A stretch of 64,000 nt of DNA. It comes from Massiliimalia sp050943535 (GTDB lineage Bacteria; Bacillota; Clostridia; Oscillospirales; Ruminococcaceae). How positions within the stretch are numbered: the first letter of the stretch is position 1; every line of letters begins with the position of its first letter. Positions 17,259-26,093 of this stretch are shown in pieces. The stretch lies in the NCBI GenBank assembly GCA_050943535.1, contig JBMNPJ010000002.1, positions 124,001-188,000 of the forward strand, given 5' to 3'. Both the position numbers and the translations under genes were made by a program. The notes beneath the pieces were generated by a model. It saw nothing but the letters and a program-made list of their open reading frames with translations. It made no database searches and had not been told where the DNA came from.

Positions 17259-17780
17259 ATTAGCAACAACAAAGAGCTACTCATTAATGAGCAAATTCGC
17301 GAAAAAGAAATCCGCGTCGTAGACGTAGATGGTTCTCAGCTTGGAATCCTTTCTGTGAAAGAAGCGCTGAATATTGCCGCTTCCAAAAATTTGGATCTGG
17401 TGAATATTGCGCCACAGGCCAAACCACCGGTATGCCGCATTATGGATTACGGCAAATACCGCTATGAACAGGCTAAACGTGAAAAAGAAGCCAGAAAGAA
17501 TCAGAAGACAATCGAGATCAAAGAAGTGCGCATGTCTTTAAACATCGACACTCATGATTTGGAAACAAAAGTGAACGCAGCGAAAAAATTCTTGTCTGCC
17601 GGCAATAAGGTAAAAGTTTCTGTCCGTTTCCGCGGAAGAGAAATGGCTCATCCGGAATTGGGCGGTGCATTGCTGGATAAGTTTAAAGAAGCTTGCAGTG
17701 AGGTTGGCGTTGTTGAAAAGCAGCCGAAGATGGAAGGTCGCAGCCTTGCGATGTTCATCACATCCAAGCCCAATAAATAA
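17259..17780 (+). CDS. infC: Translation initiation factor IF-3, AUU start
   Basis: IF-3 binds the 30S subunit and checks start codons. The protein from ISNNKELLINEQIREKEIRV onward matches IF-3 along its length, with the N-domain motif PPVCRIMDYGKYRYEQ (about 58-73) and a C-domain ending in EGRSLAMFITSKPN. The start is very likely ATT at 17259-17261. A strong SD (GGAGGTG, 17246-17252) lies 6 bases upstream, whereas the only upstream ATG (17244) overlaps that SD and has none of its own. Known infC genes in Bacillus and E. coli also use AUU, which lets IF-3 repress its own translation. rpmI and rplT follow. Confidence 0.95.
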   Translation: MSNNKELLINEQIREKEIRVVDVDGSQLGILSVKEALNIAASKNLDLVNIAPQAKPPVCRIMDYGKYRYEQAKREKEARKNQKTIEIKEVRMSLNIDTHDLETKVNAAKKFLSAGNKVKVSVRFRGREMAHPELGGALLDKFKEACSEVGVVEKQPKMEGRSLAMFITSKPNK

Positions 17781-17830
17781 AGGAAGCTTATCAGCGCATG
17801 GGCTGGTAATCATTTAAGGAGGATCTACAA

Positions 17831-18028
17831 ATGCCTAAAGTAAAAACCCATAGTGGTGCGAAAAAACGTTTTAAATTAACTAAAAACGGGAAAGTAAAAC
17901 GCGCTCATGCTTTTAAATCCCATATCCTGAACAAAAAAACCACCAAACGTAAAAGAGGTCTGAGAAAAGGCGGTTACGCTGATAAGACCAACGTTGCGGC
18001 AATCAAACAGATGATTCCTTACAAATAA
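17831..18028 (+). CDS. rpmI: 50S ribosomal protein L35
   Basis: A 65-residue, very basic protein starting MPKVKTHSGAKKRFKLTKNG, the hallmark L35 N-terminus, and containing HILNKKTTKRKRGLRKGG. It has a strong SD (AAGGAGG) and sits between infC and rplT as in almost all Firmicutes. Confidence 0.97.
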   Translation: MPKVKTHSGAKKRFKLTKNGKVKRAHAFKSHILNKKTTKRKRGLRKGGYADKTNVAAIKQMIPYK

Positions 18029-18116
18029 TCATTACCGCTGAGAAAATTAATTTGTAAAATTGAAGACTTGTGTCCGCATAACATGTGGGCGTGAATATAT
18101 TTGGAGGTAAAATACT

Positions 18117-18470
18117 ATGGCTCGTATTAAGGGAGCAATGGCTACTCGTAAGAGAAGAAAAAAAGTTCTGAAACTGGCAAAAGGCTACTGGGGAAGCAAG
18201 AGCAAACATTTTAAAATGGCAAAAGAAGCCGTTATGAAATCCGGCAACTATGCTTACATTGGCCGTAAACAGAAAAAACGTAACTTCAGACAGCTGTGGA
18301 TCACCAGAATTTCTGCTGGCTGCAAAATGAACGGTATGAACTATTCTACCTTCATGAATGGTCTGAAAAAAGCTAATATCAACCTGAACCGCAAAATGCT
18401 GGCTGAAATTGCTGCAAACGATGCTGCTGCATTCACCGCTCTGTGCGAAAAGGCAAAAGCTGCTTTATAA
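18117..18470 (+). CDS. rplT: 50S ribosomal protein L20
   Basis: A 117-residue protein with the L20 motifs RKRRKKVLKLAKGYWGSKSK near the N-terminus and YIGRKQKKRNFRQLWITRI in the middle. It binds 23S rRNA early in 50S assembly and probably represses its own operon through the infC leader. The SD TGGAGG lies 9 bases upstream, and a terminator follows. Confidence 0.97.
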   Translation: MARIKGAMATRKRRKKVLKLAKGYWGSKSKHFKMAKEAVMKSGNYAYIGRKQKKRNFRQLWITRISAGCKMNGMNYSTFMNGLKKANINLNRKMLAEIAANDAAAFTALCEKAKAAL

Positions 18471-18484
18471 TTCATGTTTGCAAT

Positions 18485-18518
18485 ACGCCCGAGTCCTTGA
18501 CGACGCGGGCGTGTTTTT
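18485..18518 (+). terminator. Terminator after rplT
   Basis: ACGCCCG (18485-18491) / CGGGCGT (18506-18512), followed by TTTTT at 18514-18518. Confidence 0.8.
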
Positions 18519-18621
18519 GCATAATCAGAATGGCTGGTTGAACCTTAAAAAGATAAAATCATCCGGTGTAAGGGAACAATATCTGTTGCTTTAAGCAGTG
18601 AGAAAGGCAGGATGCAAGGTA

Positions 18622-19425
18622 GTGACTGTTCAAATGGAAAAAATCACTTCCCGGGAAAATCGGGCGGTAAAAGAGTATAAAAAATTGGCGGATTCAAAAT
18701 CTTACCGTCACCAGCAGCAGCGGTTTGTGATTGAAAGTGTCAAGCTGGTAACCGAAGCGGTGGCTTCCGGAGTGGAATTGGAAAAAGTCTTTGTAACGCA
18801 GCTTAGTTTGCAGAAAAATTACGAGGCATTACAAAGCCTTTTTGAGAAAAAACAGATTAAATTTTATGAGATTTCCAGGGAGATTGAGCAAAAACTCACC
18901 CAGACTGCCAATGCCCAGGGGATATTTGCTGTCTGTAAAAAACTTGACAAACAGTGGGATATCGGTAAAATAAAGGAAGACGGCAAATATATTTTTCTTT
19001 CCCGGCTTCAGGATACAGGGAATGTGGGAACCATTATCCGCACGGCAGAAGCCATGGGGTTAAATGGTGTCATTGTATCCCGGGATACCTGTGATATTAC
19101 CAGTATGAAAGTACTGCGGGCCAGCATGGGTTCTGCATTTCGGGTCAATTTATTTGTGTGCGATCATGATGCGGCAGCACTGCAAGAATTGGGTGCTGCA
19201 TTTGCCACTTATGCGGCGGTGTTGGATCCTCAGGCGGAATCCCTGACCCAAATTGCGTTTCCTCAAAACAGCATTTTGGTAATTGGAAATGAGGGAAACG
19301 GGCTGGCTCAAGATGTGATTGACGCCTGTCAGCATAAGGTGATGATTCCTATGAAAGGAAATGCAGAGTCTTTCAATGCAGGAATGGCAGCAGGAATTTT
19401 TATGTGGGAAATGATGAAGTCTTAA
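18622..19425 (+). CDS. TrmH/SpoU-family RNA 2'-O-methyltransferase
   Basis: A SpoU-type methyltransferase of about 267 residues that methylates ribose 2'-OH groups in rRNA or tRNA using SAM. A substrate-binding N-domain (VKEYKKLADSKSYRHQQQRF) is followed by the knotted catalytic domain with motif 1 LQDTGNVGTIIRTAEAMG, motif 2 LVIGNEGNGL and motif 3 IPMKGNAESFNAGMAAGI. The target RNA is not evident. The start is uncertain: GTG 18622 has AGGA 9 bases upstream, while ATG 18634 and GTG 18598 lack a well-placed SD. dprA follows after 54 bases. Confidence 0.9.
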   Translation: MTVQMEKITSRENRAVKEYKKLADSKSYRHQQQRFVIESVKLVTEAVASGVELEKVFVTQLSLQKNYEALQSLFEKKQIKFYEISREIEQKLTQTANAQGIFAVCKKLDKQWDIGKIKEDGKYIFLSRLQDTGNVGTIIRTAEAMGLNGVIVSRDTCDITSMKVLRASMGSAFRVNLFVCDHDAAALQELGAAFATYAAVLDPQAESLTQIAFPQNSILVIGNEGNGLAQDVIDACQHKVMIPMKGNAESFNAGMAAGIFMWEMMKS

Positions 19426-19479
19426 CGGAAGATCATTTTTGATAAGTGTGGCGTCCTTGGGAGATTGGAGGGATTCTGA

Positions 19480-20697
19480 ATGAAGAATCTGGCACATTGG
19501 ATCCGGTATTCACAGCTGTTTTCAGTTGGAAGTGTTCGTCCCAGAGAATTGCTGGAGCAGATTGATTCTCCTGAAGTTTTGGAATTGTGCGGCGAGCAGG
19601 AATTAAAGCTGTTTGGCATGACGGAACAGGAAATTTCCAGGCTGAAGCGATATCGTCTTTCTTATGCGGAAGAAATTTTATCCCAATGTGATAAATTGGG
19701 AATCTGGGCAATCTCTTATGGATCAGAGGAGTATCCTCAGCGGCTTCGGAATATTTATAATCCTCCCATGGTGCTGTACGGAAAAGGGAATCTTGGTAAC
19801 TTGGACGAAGAACTTTCTGTTTCCGTGGTGGGAACTAGAAAAGCCAGTCCTTATGGAATTGGGGTAACAACCCGTATTTGTCGGGATTTGGCAAAATCCG
19901 GGTTTGTGATTCTCAGTGGGTGTGCAGTGGGAATTGACGCCGCGGCACATCGGGGTGCATTGGAAGTATCCGGAAAAACCATTGGCGTTTTAGGATGCGG
20001 GATCGATGTGGATTATCCCCGGGAAAATAATGGGTTAAAACAGCAAATTTTAGAAAAAGGGGCACTGCTCAGTGAATATCCTCCGGGAACCGGTGCATCC
20101 GGTTCTCATTTTCCAGTTCGAAACAGGATTCTATCCGCTCTGAGCAATGGTGTTTTAGTAACAGAAGCCCCTGTTCAAAGCGGCGCCAGAATCACAGCCA
20201 ATTACGCTTTGGAGCATGGAAAAGATTTGTTCTGTGTTCCGCCTCATGATATTTTCAGCGGGAGCTACGCCGGGGTGGTTCCATATCTTCGGGAAGGTGC
20301 AAAAGCCGTTTACAGCGCAGAAGATATTCTGTTTGAATATTGCGTGTCCTATCCACATAAATTAGTTTCAGAAATACTGTCCGAAAACCGACAGGAGAAA
20401 GAAGAAATCGCCTCTGTTCCGTCAAAACTAGCGGCAGAGCAGGAAGTATCCATTCAGACAAAACAGACAGAGGCAAAACCGGCAGAACCCCAGATGGAAT
20501 CTGTAACATTGGAGCCGAAACAGGAGAAACTGCTTTCCTGTTTAAGTGAAGTTCCAAAGTCCGCAGATGATCTTGCGGCAGAATGCGGCTATTCCATTCA
20601 GGAGACGCTGGAAATTTTAATGGATTTGGAATTATCAGGTGCAGTGGTTTCCTGTCCGGGACAGAAGTACCAAAAGCAGGAAAACAACTCAATTTAA
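19480..20697 (+). CDS. dprA: DNA-processing protein DprA (Smf)
   Basis: A 405-residue DprA, which loads RecA on incoming single-stranded DNA during transformation. The Rossmann-like core shows VVGTRKASPYG, ILSGCAVGIDAAAHRGAL, IGVLGCGIDVDYP and FPVRNRILSALSNGVLVTEA, with SGARITANYAL next. A helix-hairpin-like N-domain and a C-terminal winged-helix (about 330-395, PKSADDLAAECGYSIQETLE) flank it. The start follows TTGGAGG. topA comes directly after, the usual Firmicute order. The gene suggests at least ancestral competence. Confidence 0.95.
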   Translation: MKNLAHWIRYSQLFSVGSVRPRELLEQIDSPEVLELCGEQELKLFGMTEQEISRLKRYRLSYAEEILSQCDKLGIWAISYGSEEYPQRLRNIYNPPMVLYGKGNLGNLDEELSVSVVGTRKASPYGIGVTTRICRDLAKSGFVILSGCAVGIDAAAHRGALEVSGKTIGVLGCGIDVDYPRENNGLKQQILEKGALLSEYPPGTGASGSHFPVRNRILSALSNGVLVTEAPVQSGARITANYALEHGKDLFCVPPHDIFSGSYAGVVPYLREGAKAVYSAEDILFEYCVSYPHKLVSEILSENRQEKEEIASVPSKLAAEQEVSIQTKQTEAKPAEPQMESVTLEPKQEKLLSCLSEVPKSADDLAAECGYSIQETLEILMDLELSGAVVSCPGQKYQKQENNSI

Positions 20698-20720
20698 ATA
20701 GATAAAGGTGATTAACAGAA

Positions 20721-22961
20721 ATGGCAATGGAAAAAGCAGAACCAAAAGAAAAGACAGCGGAAGCAAAGACAACCAAGAAAACGTCTGCTTCTGCCACTAA
20801 GAAGAAAACAGCGGCAAAAACCACCAAGGGAAAATCCGGTGCGAAAAAAACCGCTTCTAATAAAAAGCTGGTGATTGTGGAATCTCCCGCAAAAGCCAAA
20901 ACCATTAAGAAGTATTTGGGCAGAGGCTATGAAGTGGTAGCCTCTATGGGACATATTCGCGATCTTCCCAAAAGCCAGCTGGGTGTAGATGTGGAAAATG
21001 ATTTTGAACCAAAATACATTAACATCCGCACTCAGTCTAAAACCATCAAAGCCCTGAAAGAAGAAGCAAAAGGATGTAAGTCTGTGTTTCTTGCAACCGA
21101 CCCTGACCGGGAAGGAGAAGCGATTTCCTGGCATTTGGCACAGCTTTTGGGACTGGATATGGATGCATCCAACCGGGTGACCTTTAACGAAATCACCCAG
21201 ACTGGGATTAAAAACGGAATGGCTGCGCCCAGACAGTTGGATATGGATTTGATCAATGCCCAACAGACCCGAAGAATTTTGGACCGTTTGGTAGGGTATA
21301 AACTCAGTCCGTTTTTATGGAAGAAAATCCGCAGCGGCTTGTCCGCAGGGCGGGTTCAGTCTGTAGTTGTCAGCATTATTGTGGACCGAGAAAATGAAAT
21401 TCGGGCTTTTGTTCCTCAGGAATACTGGACCATTGAAGCAAATTTGGCATCACAAACCGATCTGACCTTGCCGGAATCCAAACGTTCTTTTGTAGCCAAG
21501 TTCTACGGAAAAGACGGAAAGAAAATTGACCTGGAAAATCAGGAACAGGCGGATGCAGTACTCAAAGCACTGGAAGGCGCTGTTTATCAGGTGTCATACA
21601 TCAAACAGGGAACCCGGAAAAAGAGTCCAGCGCCTCCGTTTATTACCTCTACTTTGCAGCAGGAAGCTTCCCGAAAATTGGGATTCCAGTCCCGCCGCAC
21701 CATGCAGGCTGCACAGGAACTGTATGAAGGGGTAGATGTAGAAGGATACGGCACCATGGGTTTGATCACCTATATGAGAACCGACTCTCTGCGTCTTTCT
21801 GATGAAGCGCGGGCTGCTGCCAAAGAATATATTACCGGAGCTTATGGAGAACGGTATCTGCCGGAATCTCCCCGGGTTTATAAAACCAAAGGCAATGTTC
21901 AGGACGGGCATGAAGCCATTCGTCCGACCACTCCGTCTATTACTCCTGCTATGGCCAAGGACAGCCTGACCGCTGACCAATATAAAATCTATAAACTGGT
22001 GTGGGAACGGTTTATTGCCAGCCAGATGGCAAACTGTGTGCTCAATACGGTACAGGCTTCCATTGATGCAGCGGATTATGTATTTAAAGCATCTGGATAT
22101 TCCGTACAGTTTGATGGATACACGGTCCTGTATGAAGAAGGCAAAGATGAAGAAACCCAGGATACCGGTATGCTGCCACCTTTGACCGAGCAGGAAATTT
22201 TGAAACTGTTGAAGGTTCAGGGCTCTCAGCATTTTACCCAGCCTCCTGCACGGTTTACCGAAGCCTCCCTGATCAAGACCTTGGAGGAAAACGGAATTGG
22301 GCGGCCAAGTACCTATTCTCCTACTATTACAACTGTCATCGCCCGCAATTATATTGAACGGGAAGGCCGTCAGTTGGTGCCTACCACTTTGGGTGAGGTG
22401 ACTACTGATTTGATGAAAAAACATTTTCCTGAATTTGTAGAAGTAGATTTTACCGCTAATATGGAAACAGATCTGGATAAAATCGAAGAGGGAAAAGAAT
22501 ACTGGAAAGATACTCTGAGAAACTTTTATAAAGGCTTTTCCAAAGAACTGGAAGAGGCAGAAAAGAATATCGGGGACGAAAAGATTGTTCTGCCGGATGA
22601 AGTAACCGATGAGGTATGTGAATTCTGCGGAAGAAACATGGTGGTAAAAACCGGTCGTTTTGGAAAGTTTTTGGCTTGTCCGGGATATCCGGAATGTAAA
22701 AACACCAAAAAGCTGGTGACTGATACCGGCGGATTCTGCCCGTTGTGCGGCGGAAAGATTGTGGAGAAGAAATCCAAAAAGGGCAAAAAATTCTATGGCT
22801 GCGACAACTATCCAGAATGCACCTATATGACCTGGGATGTACCCACCAAAGAAAAGTGTCCAAAATGCGGAAAGACCTTGCTAAAAAAAGCAGGACGCAG
22901 CGGTAAAATTTATTGCTCCAATGAGCAGTGCGATTATGAGCGCACAGAGGAAACCAAATAA
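20721..22961 (+). CDS. topA: DNA topoisomerase I, with Lys/Ala-rich N-terminal tail
   Basis: A 746-residue type IA topoisomerase that relaxes negative supercoils. The TOPRIM domain starts at KLVIVESPAKAKTIKKYLG (about residue 50), with FLATDPDREGEAISWHLAQL after it. The active-site tyrosine is Y351 in GLITYMRTDSLRLS. Three C-terminal zinc ribbons follow (CEFCGRNMV...PEC, CPLCGGKIV...PEC, CPKCGKTLL...EQC). Unusually, about 48 residues of Lys/Ala/Thr-rich low-complexity sequence precede the TOPRIM domain, resembling a histone-like basic tail. The start ATG has SD AAAGGTG. trmFO follows after 12 bases. Confidence 0.95.
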   Translation: MAMEKAEPKEKTAEAKTTKKTSASATKKKTAAKTTKGKSGAKKTASNKKLVIVESPAKAKTIKKYLGRGYEVVASMGHIRDLPKSQLGVDVENDFEPKYINIRTQSKTIKALKEEAKGCKSVFLATDPDREGEAISWHLAQLLGLDMDASNRVTFNEITQTGIKNGMAAPRQLDMDLINAQQTRRILDRLVGYKLSPFLWKKIRSGLSAGRVQSVVVSIIVDRENEIRAFVPQEYWTIEANLASQTDLTLPESKRSFVAKFYGKDGKKIDLENQEQADAVLKALEGAVYQVSYIKQGTRKKSPAPPFITSTLQQEASRKLGFQSRRTMQAAQELYEGVDVEGYGTMGLITYMRTDSLRLSDEARAAAKEYITGAYGERYLPESPRVYKTKGNVQDGHEAIRPTTPSITPAMAKDSLTADQYKIYKLVWERFIASQMANCVLNTVQASIDAADYVFKASGYSVQFDGYTVLYEEGKDEETQDTGMLPPLTEQEILKLLKVQGSQHFTQPPARFTEASLIKTLEENGIGRPSTYSPTITTVIARNYIEREGRQLVPTTLGEVTTDLMKKHFPEFVEVDFTANMETDLDKIEEGKEYWKDTLRNFYKGFSKELEEAEKNIGDEKIVLPDEVTDEVCEFCGRNMVVKTGRFGKFLACPGYPECKNTKKLVTDTGGFCPLCGGKIVEKKSKKGKKFYGCDNYPECTYMTWDVPTKEKCPKCGKTLLKKAGRSGKIYCSNEQCDYERTEETK

Positions 22962-22973
22962 TCGGAGGAACCC

Positions 22974-24326
22974 ATGACCCATCAAACAAATTCTTTGCAT
23001 GCTTCGGTGGTTGGCGCTGGGCTGGCAGGCTGTGAAGCTGCCTGGCAGCTGGCAAACCGGGGAATTGCAGTTACTTTATATGAAATGAAACCTCAAAAGT
23101 ATACCCCTGCCCATTCTTATACAGGGTTTGCGGAACTGATCTGTTCCAATTCTCTGAAAGCGGCTCGGGTGGACTCTGCTGCAGGAATGCTGAAAGAGGA
23201 AATGCGCCGGCTGGGTTCCATTACTATGGAAAGCGCCCAGCACAATCAGGTTCCTGCCGGCGGGGCGCTGGCAGTGGAACGGGTAGGCTTTTCTGATTAC
23301 ATTACCCAGAAGATTCGCTCCCACCCCTTGATTCAGGTGGTGGAAGGGGAGGTGACTTCCATTCCGGAGGGAGATGTGATTCTGGCTACCGGACCACTGA
23401 CTTCTGATGCTTTGGCAAAAGAAATTCAGAAATTGGTAGAAGTGGGGTCACTGAGCTTTTTTGATGCGGCTGCTCCCATTGTAGACGCATCTACCATTGA
23501 CCGTTCCATTGTATTTGAAGCTTCCCGGTATGGGAAGGGGGACAGCGACGATTATTTAAACTGTCCTATGAATAAAGAAGAGTATGAAGCATTTTATGAT
23601 GCTTTGATTCATGCAGAGTCAGCGCCGCTCCACGAAATGGATCGGCGGGATTTTAAAGTTTACGAAGGCTGTATGCCGGTGGAAGTGATGGCAAAGCGGG
23701 GAGAAGATACCCTGCGGTTTGGACCGTTAAAACCGGTAGGACTCACCGATCCCCGTACAGGACACCGCCCTTGGGCAGTGGTACAGCTGCGGAAAGAAAA
23801 CCGGGAAGGCACCATGTATAACTTGGTGGGATTCCAGACCAATTTAAAATGGGGCGAGCAAAAACGAGTATTTTCCATGATTCCGGGGCTTGCTCAGGCG
23901 GAATTTTACCGTTATGGGGTAATGCACCGAAATACCTTTTTAAATAGCCCTTGTCTGCTGGACCGGCACTTCTGTCTGAAAAAGGAACCAAGAATCTTTT
24001 TTGCAGGGCAGATTACCGGCGTAGAAGGATATGTGGAATCTGCTGCCAGCGGCATCTATACCGGTTTAAACTTGGCGCGGAAACTGTTGGGACAGCCTTT
24101 GGTGGATCTTCCCCGGGAAACCATGCTGGGAGCGCTGAGCCTTTACATCAGTGATCCTCTGGTAACCGATTTCCAGCCTATGGGAAGCAATATGGGTGTG
24201 CTGCCGTCTTTGCCGGAGCGGATTCGGGATAAAAAACTGCGGTACCATACCATTGCCATGCGGGGATTGGACGCACTGGATGCCTGCATGACAGAATATG
24301 GTTTGACCACATTAACACAATTGTAA
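22974..24326 (+). CDS. trmFO: Methylenetetrahydrofolate-tRNA-(uracil-5-)-methyltransferase TrmFO
   Basis: A 450-residue FAD/folate-dependent enzyme that makes 5-methyluridine at position 54 of tRNA. The FAD-binding GxGxxG loop is VVGAGLAGCEAAWQLANRG (about 12-30). The family motif is GFAELICSNSLKA, which holds the catalytic cysteine region. The C-terminal FAD segment is FAGQITGVEGYVESAASG. Immediately downstream of topA, as in many Firmicutes. An SD CGGAGGA precedes the ATG. Confidence 0.95.
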   Translation: MTHQTNSLHASVVGAGLAGCEAAWQLANRGIAVTLYEMKPQKYTPAHSYTGFAELICSNSLKAARVDSAAGMLKEEMRRLGSITMESAQHNQVPAGGALAVERVGFSDYITQKIRSHPLIQVVEGEVTSIPEGDVILATGPLTSDALAKEIQKLVEVGSLSFFDAAAPIVDASTIDRSIVFEASRYGKGDSDDYLNCPMNKEEYEAFYDALIHAESAPLHEMDRRDFKVYEGCMPVEVMAKRGEDTLRFGPLKPVGLTDPRTGHRPWAVVQLRKENREGTMYNLVGFQTNLKWGEQKRVFSMIPGLAQAEFYRYGVMHRNTFLNSPCLLDRHFCLKKEPRIFFAGQITGVEGYVESAASGIYTGLNLARKLLGQPLVDLPRETMLGALSLYISDPLVTDFQPMGSNMGVLPSLPERIRDKKLRYHTIAMRGLDALDACMTEYGLTTLTQL

Positions 24327-24339
24327 TTTGTACTGGATA

Positions 24340-24362
24340 CCGGACGGCGTTCTGCCGTCCGG
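24340..24362. other. Strong hairpin between trmFO and plsX
   Basis: A perfect 9-bp GC-rich stem CCGGACGGC (24340-24348) / GCCGTCCGG (24354-24362), loop GTTCT, without a T-run. It could slow polymerase or protect mRNA ends, and partly separates the topA and plsX gene groups. Confidence 0.6.
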
Positions 24363-24388
24363 AATAAAGCAGTAAGGAGATGTAGAAC

Positions 24389-25420
24389 ATGAGAATAGCA
24401 GTAGATGGTTTTGGGGGAGATAACGCACCGGTTGCTGTGCTGGAAGGCTGTGCCATGGCGGTAAAAGAATACGGCGTGGATATTTCCATTACCGGGGATG
24501 AAGAAAAACTGCGGGCAGCTGCTCAAAAACACAACATCAGCTTAGATAAAATTACCATTGTTCATGCACCAGATGTGATTCAGGTATGCGATCCTCCTAC
24601 CAGTATTATGAAGGAACACGCCGATTGTTCTATGGCGGCTGCTTTAAAACTGGTGGCAGCGGGAGAAGCAGATGCCTTTGTCAGTGCGGGAAGCACCGGA
24701 GCGATTGTGGTGGGAGGAACCCTGATTGTAAAACGGATCAAGGGAATTAAACGGCCTACCATTGCCACTGTGATTCCTTGTCAAGATGGTTGTTTTATGT
24801 TGGTTGATGCAGGGGCAAACCTGGAATGCCGGCCGGAAATGTTTTTGCAGTTTGGGATGATGGGGTCTATTTACATGAATAAAATTTTGGGGATCTCCAA
24901 CCCAAAAGTAGGCCTTGTCAATGTAGGAACTGAAGAAACAAAAGGCCGGGAACTGCAGTTAGAATCCTATGATCTGTTCCAGAAATCTGACCTGAATTTC
25001 GTGGGGAATGTAGAAGCCCGAGAAATTCCTTTGGGTGCTGCTCATGTAGTAGTAACAGATGGATTTACTGGGAATGTTATTTTAAAACTTACCGAAGGGC
25101 TGGCAAAATTTTTGATGACCAACCTGAAAGGAATGTTTTTGGGAAGCTTAAAAGGAAAACTGGCAGCTTTGCTGATGAAAGATTCCCTGAAAGCTTTTAA
25201 AAAGACCATGGACTATAAAGAATACGGAGGCGCACCTTTAATGGGGACAGCCAAACCAGTGATTAAAGCTCATGGAAGCTCTGATGCCTATGCCATTAAA
25301 AATGCCATTCGTCAGGCAAGAGATTATATTGAAAAAGATGTCATCGGCACCATTGCACAGGCAGTGGAAAAACAAAAACAACAGGAATCCGAAAAAAAGG
25401 GGGCGGAACCGGTTGACTGA
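24389..25420 (+). CDS. plsX: Phosphate acyltransferase PlsX
   Basis: A 343-residue enzyme that turns acyl-ACP into acyl-phosphate, the first step of the PlsX-PlsY phospholipid route. The N-terminus MRIAVDGFGGDNAP is the family signature. FVSAGSTGAIVVGGTLIVKR and the C-terminal GGAPLMGTAKPVIKAHGSSD motif are visible. An SD (AAGGAGATG) precedes the start. The 3' end overlaps rnc by 8 bases; the acpP gene often found between plsX and rnc is missing. Confidence 0.96.
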   Translation: MRIAVDGFGGDNAPVAVLEGCAMAVKEYGVDISITGDEEKLRAAAQKHNISLDKITIVHAPDVIQVCDPPTSIMKEHADCSMAAALKLVAAGEADAFVSAGSTGAIVVGGTLIVKRIKGIKRPTIATVIPCQDGCFMLVDAGANLECRPEMFLQFGMMGSIYMNKILGISNPKVGLVNVGTEETKGRELQLESYDLFQKSDLNFVGNVEAREIPLGAAHVVVTDGFTGNVILKLTEGLAKFLMTNLKGMFLGSLKGKLAALLMKDSLKAFKKTMDYKEYGGAPLMGTAKPVIKAHGSSDAYAIKNAIRQARDYIEKDVIGTIAQAVEKQKQQESEKKGAEPVD

Positions 25421-26093
25421 TTTTCAAACACAGATTGGATATCATTATCACAATAAAAAATTGATGGAAGAAGCTTTGACCCATTCCTCTTATGCCAATG
25501 AAGGAAGAAAACATGTAAAAAACAATCAGCGGCTGGAATTTTTGGGGGACTCTGTTCTGTCCATTATTGTGGCGCAGCATTTGTTTGAACATTACACCCA
25601 TTTGCCGGAAGGGGAGCTGACCAAACTGCGGGCGTTTTTGGTGTGTGAAAAGAGTCTGCACCAGTTTGCTTTGCAGATTCATTTGGGGGATTATCTGGTT
25701 CTGGGAAAAGGAGAAGAAAATACCGGAGGACGGGAACGTCCTTCTATATTAGCAGATGCTTTTGAAGCAGTTATTGCCTCTATTTACCTGGACGGAGGAC
25801 TGAAAGCTGCTGAACGGTTTGTACTGGGCTTTATTCCGGAAGAGTTGGATGTGGAAAAAGTCACCTATGTCAGTGACTATAAAACTGCACTGCAGGAAAT
25901 TATCCAAAAGAACAAAGAAGAAAAAATTGAGTATGTGATTGTAGGAGAAAATGGTCCGGATCACAACAAAACCTTTACCGTAGAAGTACATTTAAATTCC
26001 AACGTCATTGGAGTCGGAAAAGGCAGAAGCAAAAAACAGGCAGAGCAGATAGCCGCCAAAGAAGCATTGGCGTTAATGGGATACGATACCTGA
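25413..26093 (+). CDS. rnc: Ribonuclease III
   Basis: A 226-residue double-strand-specific endoribonuclease for rRNA and mRNA processing. The RNase III signature RLEFLGDSVLSIIVAQ is at about residues 39-54, and the second catalytic cluster ADAFEAVIASIYLDGG at about 112-127. A dsRNA-binding domain ends the protein (GKGRSKKQAEQIAAKEAL). The start is TTG 25413, encoding the start of MTDFQTQIGYHYH, with AAGGGGG about 9 bases upstream. It overlaps the plsX stop, which suggests translational coupling. The stop overlaps the next ATG (TGATG). Confidence 0.95.
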   Translation: MTDFQTQIGYHYHNKKLMEEALTHSSYANEGRKHVKNNQRLEFLGDSVLSIIVAQHLFEHYTHLPEGELTKLRAFLVCEKSLHQFALQIHLGDYLVLGKGEENTGGRERPSILADAFEAVIASIYLDGGLKAAERFVLGFIPEELDVEKVTYVSDYKTALQEIIQKNKEEKIEYVIVGENGPDHNKTFTVEVHLNSNVIGVGKGRSKKQAEQIAAKEALALMGYDT

